Below are positions 51,272 through 61,010 of a stretch of 64,000 bases of DNA, in pieces (position 1 is the first letter of the stretch; every line of letters starts with the position of its first letter). This DNA is from Diploscapter coronatus (Eukaryota; Nematoda; Chromadorea; Rhabditida; Rhabditidae): positions 84,901,201-84,965,200 of the forward strand of contig OZ038422.1 of NCBI GenBank assembly GCA_964036155.1, given 5' to 3'. The notes under the pieces were generated by a model that was given only the letters and a program-made list of their open reading frames with translations, was not told the origin of the DNA and made no database searches. The position numbers and the translations under genes are program-made.

Positions 51272-51769
51272 TTATTTCAAAATTTGTACAATATTAATCA
51301 AAAAAGTAGTCGATAATAGAAAAAATAGTCAAAAAATATATCGGATGACGAGCGAAAATGGATTGAAATAGGAGAAATTGAGAAAATGTGTTATAAGTGT
51401 GCAATCGCATCGTTAAATGGAAAAATTTACATAAATGGAGGACAATAGTCGTTAATTTTGTATGATAAATAATGTATCCCTATATATTTAGTCCTGATGT
51501 ATTAAAATCCTGTTTGTGTTTCGATCCCTCAGTTCCAGTTGACAGTCGAATTGCTGATATGAATTATGCAAGACTTGGTCATTTGCTTGTTGTTGCGAAT
51601 AGAAAATTGTATGCAATCGGAGGGTGAGCTGAGGCTTTGCATATCTCTATACGAAATATGTGGTAATTTAGATTTTAACAAAACTATTCAAAATTTTTGT
51701 AATTCAATCGAGGAATACAATCCGCAAACGAATAAGTGGAGTGAAGTCGGAAACATTAGCATAAAATAA
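51272..51769 (+). pseudogene. 3' remnant of an Hsp70-kelch gene
   Basis: Matches the last three exons of the two larger copies (56100-56615 and 59745-60255). It retains kelch text such as [31 protein letters not shown] and IEEYNPQTNKWSEVGN with a TAA at 51767-51769. The first of these exons has lost bases, and the donor after the GGQ codons is gone (GAGAGGT in the others, CAATAGT here). Everything upstream is replaced by the retroelement-like fragment, so the Hsp70 part is missing. Confidence 0.75.
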
Positions 51770-52451
51770 AATTCGATTATAATAATCTCAGATCTCATAT
51801 AGAAATTTTATTCAATAAAATGTGAAATGATTAAATTTCAATGAGAATGATACAGACAACTCTCGAAGACATCCAAAAGTAACGAGGGATAATTGTAGCT
51901 GAAATAAATATAAGTCAAAATATTTTATTTCGAAAATTCTGTAACCAAATCCAATATTTATTTTATAGTAATCTCAACCCATTAATTAATTTCAAAGTAA
52001 ATCTTTCAAAATATATAGCAGAACTAGTTGAGCGATTTCTTGTGAACAATTGTTGAACGTATTCAAGCAAAGTGTTGTTCGTCAGCAGCATCAATGTTAG
52101 CATATTTTTATTATTTTCTCTTCTCAGTCAATCTCTCTTTTTCACTGCCTGATTGTCGATAAGGCATTTTCTCTATCATTTCACGGCATCAATCGATTTA
52201 GTTTCAATCGAATATTTTGTTAAATTTATTCTATTGTTCTGCCACTATTAGTTTTCGTTCCTCTTAACTCTAAGTATCAATGCAAAAACGTTTAAATAAG
52301 CGCAAATGTGAATTTACAGTCTCATTTGAAGAAAACAATCCATAATTAATATGAAGCCTGATTCTAACGGATTATGATTCGTTATTCGTTTGAGCATGAA
52401 TACTTTAAATATTCTAATGTTAATTTATAGATTTAAAAATACTTTTTCAGA
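51770..52451. promoter_or_regulatory. conserved upstream region of array copy A
   Basis: About 650 bp that is repeated at 56640-57260 before copy B with high similarity, including ACAACTCTCGAAGACATCC and GTTGTTCGTCAGCAGCA. It contains the 3' flank of the previous array member plus the promoter/outron of the next, ending in TTTTTCAG one base before the ATG. A single weak heat-shock-element-like GAAnnTTC occurs near 51934 but is not conserved in the other copy. Confidence 0.5.
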
Positions 52452-55400
52452 ATGGTTTACATCGGAATCGATTTGGGCACGACATATTCGTGCGTTGCGA
52501 TCATCGAAAATGGCCGACCTGTGGCGCTTCATCATTATGATGGTAAAGTGAATAGTTCCTCGAAAGATTGCATAGTTGCACTTTTGCTACTCCCAAATAT
52601 TATATACTTTCTAAGAGAGAAATAGCTGTGTTCTAGTTTTAAATCATAACCTTCCGAAAAAAGTAGCTGTAAATCTTTCGAATACGCCAATTATAATAAA
52701 AGAAAAAAATTCACTCTTAGGCCGGAACACACTTCCTTCTGTAGTGGCATTTAGCGACGGGGAGATTTTTGTTGGAAATTCAGCTTTGGATTGCAACACC
52801 GATATGGCGAATATTCTTTATGGCAAGTGTTTAGATAATTTTAGGGCAAGTCGGTAAAAAATGTCATGTTTGCATTCACATATCTTTAATCTGCTAGTGC
52901 TATTCATAATTGAACTCAAAAATCTCAGAGAATTCGTAAATTATGCTAATAAGACAACGTAGCCTCTGAAATGCGTATGATTTTACTGAAATTAAGAATT
53001 TTCAGATTCAAAACGTTTGATCGGATGGAAAATTTTGAATGATATTCCGATTGCTAAAGATCATCAATTATGGACATTCAATGCGGATACCAAAAATGCA
53101 GGAAAAATCATTTTTAACCAAATTAATCGAGAAATCTAGGATTGTGCTGGATATATTCTGAATAAAGGCAAACAAGATGAAAGATTTATTCGACCAGAGG
53201 AAGTTTCCGCTGAGATTTTGAAGAGTTTGAAGGCTCGTGCAGAAGTAAGTTTTCTGTTATTTTTAGAAAATGTTGCAAAATAGTGGCATAGATAATATTT
53301 ACCGTGCAAATTTCGAAAACTAAAGTTTCTTGTTCTACACTCGAAATGTCATTCTTTTACACTCTTATCATACATAATTCTCTTTTCTTAATTTTCAGAA
53401 ATACAAAAGCCAAAACGTGATCGAAGCGGTAGTTACTGTACCAGCGATGTTCAATCCGGTTCAAATCGCGGCAACCAAGAAGGCGATTGAATTAGCCGGG
53501 CTGAAATTGAAATATTTGTTGCAAGAACCTACGGCTGCTGCCATCGCTTATCATGAAAAGAAGAAATTAGGAAATTCGAAACTTCTTGTTTTTGATCTTG
53601 GAGGAGGTTTTCAGATTTTTTAATTTTGGAATTCGAAAATAATTTAAATCTAAGGTACCCTCGACATAAGCATTGTTGAAATTAAAGACGAATATTTCGA
53701 AGTTAAGGCCATTACTGGTGATGCTCATTTAGGTTGGTTTTTCATTTTGTAAATTTAAATGTCAAATTTAGGAGGACAAGACTTTGACAACCTAGTTATG
53801 AAATTCGTGATAGATGAATTCAAAAAATCTTCACCGAACTATGACGTCTACAAAAAACCAAAATTGCTCAAACGATTGAGAATCGAATGCAGAAAAGCAA
53901 AAGAATCGTTGTCATCCTCGCAATGTTTCGTTAATGTCCATGTAAGAATAGTATTTTCGTAAGAATATTATTTAAGGATCCTAGAAAAAGACACCGCAGG
54001 ACAATAGTTTCGAAAAAGACACCACTTTTGCTTACCTTTTTTTCTTTCCCTCATACTATTTCTTAGAAAAAGTGATGTCTTTTCTAACTGCTGTCTCGCG
54101 GTGTCTTTTTCTATGAGCCATTATTTAAATTTAGCTGGATATAAACGATGATCTTGAAATTAATGTCAAACTAACTGATGAGAAATTTAATGAATTGTGC
54201 AGCGAACTATTTGAAAGAGCGATGATACTTGTTGATGGAGCTTTGAATATGGCAAAATTGACACCAGAGAAAATAGATCATGTGGTAAAAATTAGAGCTC
54301 CAAGTCTAAATTTATTTTTAATAATTAGATTTTGGTTGGAGGATCGACGAGAATACCTAAAATTGAGCAAAATATAAAGAATAAATTTCATAATTCGGAA
54401 ATTCAATTCGACATAAACCCAGACGAAGCTATAGCGTATGGAGCTGCTATTGTGGCTAATGATAATAATGTATGGTTATTTTGAAGTAAAATAATCAGAG
54501 ATGTACGGACTCGGATCCTGGACCCGGACATTAATTAATGTCCGAGCCCGGTCCGGACCCGTATTTAGAGATTTTCGATGTCCGGGTCCCAATTTTTACG
54601 GACCGCGTACATTCCTGAAAATGATATTTTGTATGTTTAAAAGACCGCTATATTGGTTAAGAGTAAATGTCAGGAAGGATCAAAGTCAGCGTTTCCAGGG
54701 GGTCCGTCGATTTGGCCGATTTTCACATATATTGTTCAGCTTTTCACGCTGATTCTCGTGGTAATAGCCGTTTTTCGAAAATCGATTATGTAGCCTAAAG
54801 TTTTGACAGACTCGACCTCAGGAAAAAATGCATAACTTTCTTATTTCTGAACCAAATTGAATGATTACTTTTATTTTTTAGATCTTGAGTAGGAAAATAT
54901 GGTAAAAAATACAAATACTTTTTTAGGAATTATTTTTGATGGGAAAACTTATCCGAATTTACCTTATATACCCGTACTGCGTTTACAGGCGTAATGTGAG
55001 TTAATGTCGGAATTTTCGATGAAGTCTTGTAGAGCTTTTCAAGTTGATCAACTTTTGTTCCAGAACTTATTCTAGAATGTGCACACACAGGAAGATATGA
55101 ATTTTTGAAAATTATGTATAAAAAGGCATTATGTTGAATTTGGTCATTGAACCTCAAAAAATTCTTATTTTATTGCCTGATAATCTACGGACTAAATGTT
55201 GTCCAATAAAAAGAATCATTCAATTTGGTCCAGAAATAAGGAATTTGCATTTTTCTGACATAAGTATGTAAAAATTTGAAATTACATAAATCCGCCCACT
55301 TGCATTTCTACGAAAAACGAATAGCACCATGAGGATCAGCGTGAAAAACTACTATATGTGTGAGAATCAGTCAAATCGACAGACCCCTGGAAACAACCCT

Positions 55401-56615
55401 TTTGCTAAGACTTTGGTTTTTCCTGAAATCCACTCTTAATCATTCCATTGATCAATTACAGAATAAACTTGGAGAGAGATTAGCAATAAACCCGCAAAAA
55501 CGATTATTTTATCGTAAGAAAATAAGCCTGAAAGTTTGATAAATGGATTTATTTTAAGTGTATTCTTATGGCAGAGGACAAATTTGTCTATTCGTTTCGC
55601 AAAGCAATTCTGTTGAACCAATTGCGAAATATAGTCAATCGTATAATTCATACGAAGTAGCGACTACATCAGATAAAGTTAGCAATTTTTATTTTATCAT
55701 TGAATTAATTCATATTATTCAGATTATTGCAATTGATTCAACAAGTACTTTATTTGAAATCTTTGACTTGAAAACTCATGAGATTTCAAAGGGTTTGGCT
55801 GCAGATTAATGAAATATCGATTGACTTCAAATGATTCTTTTCAGGGCCAAATCCTCCTGAATGGCGTGGCTATGCATCAGTCGCTTATTTCAAAGATAAA
55901 TTGTATTATTTGGGTGGAAAGGATCCAAATTTAAAGAAAGATACAAATCGCGTTGATGTAAGAAAATTAGTGAACATTTCCGAATAAAATGATTTAGATC
56001 TTAGTGAATGGAGAGTGGAAAGATGGACCTTCTTTTCCTATGCCCATTTCTTGCGCACAACCAATCACTTGTAATGAAGAATTATATGGTTTTTATTAGA
56101 TGTTTTTTTACAATATTAATCAAAAAATTAAGTAATTAGTGAAGGAACTATTAGTCGAAAGATATATCGACTATCCGATGACGGGCAAAAGTGGATTGAA
56201 ATAGGAGAAATTGAAGAAGGAAGTTATGGATGTGCAGTCGCATCACTGAATGGAAAAATTTATATAGTTGGAGGAGAGAGGTCGTTTAATTTTGTATGAT
56301 AAATAATGTATCTCTATATATTTAGTAATGGAGTATCAAAATCCTGTCTGTGTTTTGATCCCTCAGCTCTAGCTAATAGTCGAATTTCTCGAATCGCTGA
56401 TATGAATTACGGAAGACATCATCATTCGCTCATTGTCGCTAGCGGGAAATTGTATGCAATCGGAGGGTGAGTTGATATATTCAAAATTCTGTAGTAGGTG
56501 ACATGAATTTAGAATAACAAAGTCGAATGATAAAGAGGGTTTATGCAGTGAAATAGAGGAATACGATCCATTAGCTCGTAAATGGACAATTGTTGGAGAC
56601 ATTAAAATTGAATAA
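52452..56615 (+). CDS. Hsp70 nucleotide-binding domain fused to kelch domain, copy A
   Basis: Same gene plan as copy B. The ATP-binding half has [26 protein letters not shown] and [12 protein letters not shown]; the Hsp70 peptide-binding half is absent. Kelch exons continue in frame ([45 protein letters not shown]) to TAA at 56613-56615. Three insertions interrupt it: a ~135 bp hairpin at 53981-54116 in an intron, a ~125 bp palindromic block at 54494-54618, and a ~0.78 kb TTAA-flanked element at 54661-55437 that splits the linker exon. The old acceptor of that exon is lost, but TTACAG at 55456-55461 gives an in-frame replacement. The intron after 52822 begins with GC. A TAG at 53137-53139 is in frame unless a 42-base GC-AG intron removes it. 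Confidence 0.75.
53981..54116. repeat. short inverted-repeat element in copy A intron
   Basis: Ends pair CTAGAAAAAGACACCGC with GCGGTGTCTTTTTCTA. It is absent from the matching intron of copy B (58621-58666), so it inserted after the tandem duplication. Confidence 0.85.
54494..54618. repeat. palindromic insertion rich in GGACCCGG
   Basis: GC-rich block with nested inverted motifs (TCCGGGTCC, GGACCCGG, GGCTCGGAC-like) inside a copy A intron and missing from copy B. The centre, GACATTAATTAATGTC, is a perfect palindrome. Confidence 0.7.
54661..55437. mobile_element. TTAA-flanked non-autonomous inverted-repeat transposon
   Basis: Interrupts the linker exon of copy A relative to copy B. Both ends show TTAA: GGTTAAGAGT on the left and CTCTTAATCA on the right, with one TTAA-like CTAATC at the empty site in copy B. 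The arms are inverted repeats: GTTTCCAGGGG(T)(C)TGTCGATTTG and TTTTTCACGCTGAT(C/T)CTC on one strand match the other arm in reverse. TTAA duplication is typical of the piggyBac superfamily. No transposase is present in 0.78 kb. Confidence 0.8.
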
Positions 56616-57260
56616 GGCTTTATTATAATAATCTCATTTCATATAAAGGTTTTGTTATAAAATACGAAATAATGACAATTTAATTTCAATGCACATGATA
56701 CAGACAACTCTCGAAGACATCCAAAAGTAACGAGGGATAATTGTAACTGAAATAAATATTTCATTTCAAAATTCTATAACCAAGTCCAATATTTATTTTG
56801 TAGTAATTTCAGAGTAAATGTTTAACAATATAGCAGAACTAGTTGAGCGATTTCTTGTGAACAATTGTTGAACGTATTCAAGCAAAGTGTTGTTCGTCAG
56901 CAGCACCAATGTTAGCGTATTTTTATTATTTTCTCTTCTTAGTCACTCTTTTTCACGCCTGACTGCCGATAAGGCATTTTCTCTATCATTTCACGGCATC
57001 AATCGATTTAGTTTCAATCGAATATTTTGTTAAATTTATTCTATTGTTCTGCCACTATTAGTTTTCGTTCCTCTTAACTCTAAGTATCAATGCAAAAATG
57101 TTTAAATAAACGCAAATTTGAATTTACAGTCTCATTTGAAGAAAACAACCCATAATTAATATGATTTGATTCTAACGGATTATGATTCGTTATTCGTTTG
57201 AGCATGAATACTTTTTAAGTGTTCTAATGTTAATTTATAGATTTAAAAATACTTTTCAGA

Positions 57261-60255
57261 ATGGTTTACATCGGAATCGATTTGGGAACGACATATTCGT
57301 GCGTTGCGATCATCGAAAATGGCCGACCTGTGGCGCTTCATCATTATGATGGTAAAGTGAATAGTTCCTCGAAAGATTGCATAGTTGCACTTTTGCTACT
57401 CCCAAATATTATATACTTTCTAAGAGAGAAATAGCTGTGTTCTAGTTTTAAATCATAACCTTCCGAAAAAAGTAGCTGTAAATCTTTCGAATACGCCAAT
57501 TATAATAAAAGAAAAAAATTCACTCTTAGGCCGGAACACACTTCCTTCTGTAGTGGCATTTAGCGACGGGGAGATTTTTGTTGGAAATTCAGCTTTGGAC
57601 TGCAGCACCGATATGGCGAATATTCTTTATGGTAAGTGCTTAGATAATTTTAGGGCAAATCGATCAAAATGTTAGGTTTTGCATCCACATATCATTAACC
57701 TGCTAGTGCTATTCATACTTGAACTAAAAAATCTCAAAAAGTTCGTAAATTATACAACTTCTGGAATATGATTTTATTGAAATTACGAATTTTCAGACTC
57801 AAAACGTTTGATCGGATGGCATGTTTTACACGATTTGCCCATTGATAAAAATGATCAATTATGGACATTCAATGCAGACACCAAAAATGCAGGAAAAACC
57901 ATTATTAACCAAATTAATCGAGAAATTTAGGATTGTGCTGGATATATTCTGAATAAAGGCAAACAAGATGAAAGATTTATTCGACCAGAGGAAGTTTCCG
58001 CTGAGATTTTGAAGAGTATGAAGGCTTGTGCAGAAGTAAAATATTTGTCTGTAAAACTAAATCACTTAAAATTTAGAAACATTTACATAAACAAGTTACC
58101 GAAGCAGTAGTTACTGTACCAGCGATGTTTCATTCTGACCAAATCGCGGCAACCAAGAAGGCGATTGAATTAGCCGGGCTGAAATTGAAATATTTGTTGC
58201 AAGAACCTACGGCTGCTGCCATCGCTTATAATGAGAAGGCTCAATTAGGAAATTCGAAACTTCTTGTTTTCGATTTTGGAGGAGGTTTCCAGACTTTGTT
58301 TGGAATTCTAAAATAATTTTAGTCTAAGGTACTCTCGACATAAGCGTTTTTGAAATTAAAGACAAAAATTTCGAAGTTAAGGCCATTACTGGCGATGCTC
58401 ATTTAGGTTGATTTTTGGTTTTATAAGTAAATTATAAATGCAAAAATTAGGAGGACAAGACTTTGACAGCAGAATCATGAAATTCGTGATTAATGAATTC
58501 AACAAATCATCTCCAAATTATGATATTTACAAGAAACCTAAAGTACTAAAGAGATTGAGAATTGAGTGTCGAAAAGCGAAGGAATCGTTATCCTTATCGC
58601 AATATCCTGTTGATGTTCATGTATGAATTGCATTTTCGTAAGATTATTATTATTTTATAAATTTAGCTGGATATAAACGATGAATACGAAATTAATGTCA
58701 GATTAACCAAGGAGAAATTGAATGAATTGTGCAGCGACTTGTTTGAAAGAGCGATGATATTCGTTGATCTAGCTTTAAATATGGCAAAATTGTCGCCAGA
58801 GAAAATAGATCATGTGGTAAAAATTATAAGGAGCAAAATTTAAATTTATTTTTAATAATTAGATTTTGGTTGGTGGATCGACAAGAATACCTCAAATTGG
58901 ACAGAATATAAAGAACAAATTTCATAATTCCAAAATTCAATTCGACATAAATCCAGACGAGGCTATAGCGCTTGGAGCTGCCATTGTGGCTAATGACAAT
59001 AATGTATGAGGATATTTTGAAGTAAAATAATATTTTATACGTTTAGAAAACTGTTATATTGGCTAATCATTCCGTTGATGAATTACGGAATAAGTTGGAA
59101 GAGAAATTAGCAATAAACCCGCAAAAACGATTATTTTATCGTAAGAAAATAAGTTTGAAAGTTTGATAAATAAGTTTATTTTTAAAGTGTATTTTTATGG
59201 CAGAGGAAAAATTTGTCTATTCGATTCGCAAAACAATTCTGTCGAACAAATTGCGAAATATAGTCAATCGTATAATTCGTACGAAGTAGCGACTACATCA
59301 GATAAAGTTAACAATTATGATTTTGCTATTGAATTGACTCATACTATTCAGATTATTGCAATTGATTCGCGAGAAAAGTCATTTGAAATCTTTGACTTGA
59401 AGACTCGGCAGATTTCAAAAGGTTTGACTGCAGATTAATGAAATATCGATTGATTCCGAATGATTCTTTTCAGGACCAAATCCTCCTGAATGGCGTGGCT
59501 ATGCATCAGTCGCTTATTTCAAAGATAAATTGTATTATTTGGGTGGAAAGGATCCAAATTTAAAGAAAGATACAAATCGCGTTGATGTAAGAAAATTAGT
59601 GAACATTTCCGAATAAAATGATTTAGATCTTAGTGAATGGAGAGTGGAAAGATGGACCTTCTTTTCCTATGCCCATTTCTTGCGCACAACCAATCGCTTG
59701 TAATGAAGAATTATATGGTTTTTATTAGATGTTTTTTTTACAATATTAATTTTAAAAATTAAGTAATTGATGGAAGAACTATTGGTCGAAAGATATATCG
59801 ATTATCCGCTGACGAGCGAGAATGGGTTGAAATAGGAGAAATTGAGGAAGGCGTTTATGGATGTGCAGTTGCATCACTAAATGGAAGAGTTTACATAACT
59901 GGAGGAGAGAGGTCGTTTAATTTTGTATGATAAATAATGTATCCCTATATATTTAGCTATGGTGTATCAAAATCCTGCCTGTGCTTCGACCCCTCAGCTC
60001 TAGCTAATAATCGAATTTCTCGAATCGCTGATATGAAATATGGAAAATATCATCATTCACTCATTGTCGCTAGCGGGAAATTGTGTGTAATCGGAGGGTG
60101 AGTTGATATGTTCAAAATTCTGTAGTAATTGATATCAATTTAGAATAACAAAGTCGAATGATGAAGAGGTTTTATGCGGTAAAATAGAGGAATACAATCC
60201 ATTAACTGATGAATGGGCAATTATTGGTGAAGCTGATCTCAAGAAATTGCAATAA
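57261..60255 (+). CDS. Hsp70 nucleotide-binding domain fused to kelch domain, copy B
   Basis: Sixteen exons: 57261-57351, 57530-57631, 57797-58035, 58077-58284, 58329-58406, 58451-58620, 58667-58816, 58863-59003, 59047-59140, 59188-59306, 59352-59421, 59474-59586, 59627-59717, 59764-59911, 59957-60097, 60144-60255; 2067 bases. Residues 1-393 form an Hsp70 ATPase domain: phosphate-1 [21 protein letters not shown], phosphate-2 [14 protein letters not shown], adenosine motif [12 protein letters not shown]. Residues ~394-424 are a linker, and ~425-688 a kelch-type propeller with [36 protein letters not shown] and [13 protein letters not shown]. No substrate-binding domain or EEVD tail is present, and there is no stop, poly(A) signal or new start between the two halves. 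Codon 109 is TAG (57928-57930) unless bases 57889-57930 are spliced out. Start lies one base after TTTTCAG. Confidence 0.8.
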
Positions 60256-61010
60256 ATTATTCAAGGATTATTTTCGTTTTAAATTTGGATATTTTTTACT
60301 TTATCTTGTTGCTAAGGCTGTTCGGAGTTATTATTTTGAAAAATTTAGACTACATACAGGTTGAATAGAGAAATTTGTTAAGAAAATATACTGGGGGTAG
60401 GTCGCAAAGGTCTTCTGATGACTTCCCTAAACCCGTGGCACAGCAACTTCTGACCCATCAAACTCGTATCGGAACGACTTCCTTCTTAAAAACAAGTGCA
60501 TTAGGGGTAAAAATATCCAAGGAATTCGAATTCGGCGTCAAAACATATATGAAGGGGGGTCCAAGGACTAGAAATTGCAATTTATGCTAATTTCTACCAA
60601 AAAATTAGCATATGCACGTGGTTCCCAATATCGCCCTGATCACGCCCACCAATTTTTAGCCCAAAATGAAGAGCTCTTTCTAATTACGCATATTCCCATC
60701 GTGTGTTACCAGAGAACACGTTTTAAACGAAATTCACCAAATCTCTAATCCCAGATATACAAATCTCCTGGAGAGAAAGCTATCTGTTGAAGAATATCTG
60801 TGTGTCTGTCCTAATTTCTTCATTCCTTCCTTTATCTGATTATCTTTTATCTCTCACTTTCTCCCTTATCTTCTTTCACATTTCACTTACCCGACTTCTC
60901 CCATTTTCAGCTACAAAAAGGCGCTGTGTCGACCTCGTTTTCATTTCATTTTCTATTATCCGCAATTTCTTTTATCGTTTCTGCGAAAATATTCAAACTT
61001 TCAGACCTAA
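60256..61010. promoter_or_regulatory. intergenic region before the collagen gene
   Basis: The similarity among array units ends at the copy B stop. From about 60810 to 60910 the plus strand is pyrimidine-rich, and ACTTTCAG lies six bases before the collagen ATG, suggesting an outron and trans-splice acceptor. Confidence 0.5.

Noticed and set aside
51930..51945. Heat-shock element upstream of Hsp70-kelch copy A
   Set aside because: One imperfect GAAnnTTC that is not conserved before copy B.
52452..60255. Treating the Hsp70 and kelch parts as two separate neighbouring genes
   Set aside because: No stop, start codon, poly(A) signal or promoter gap lies between them, and splice phase is kept in both copies; still needs cDNA.
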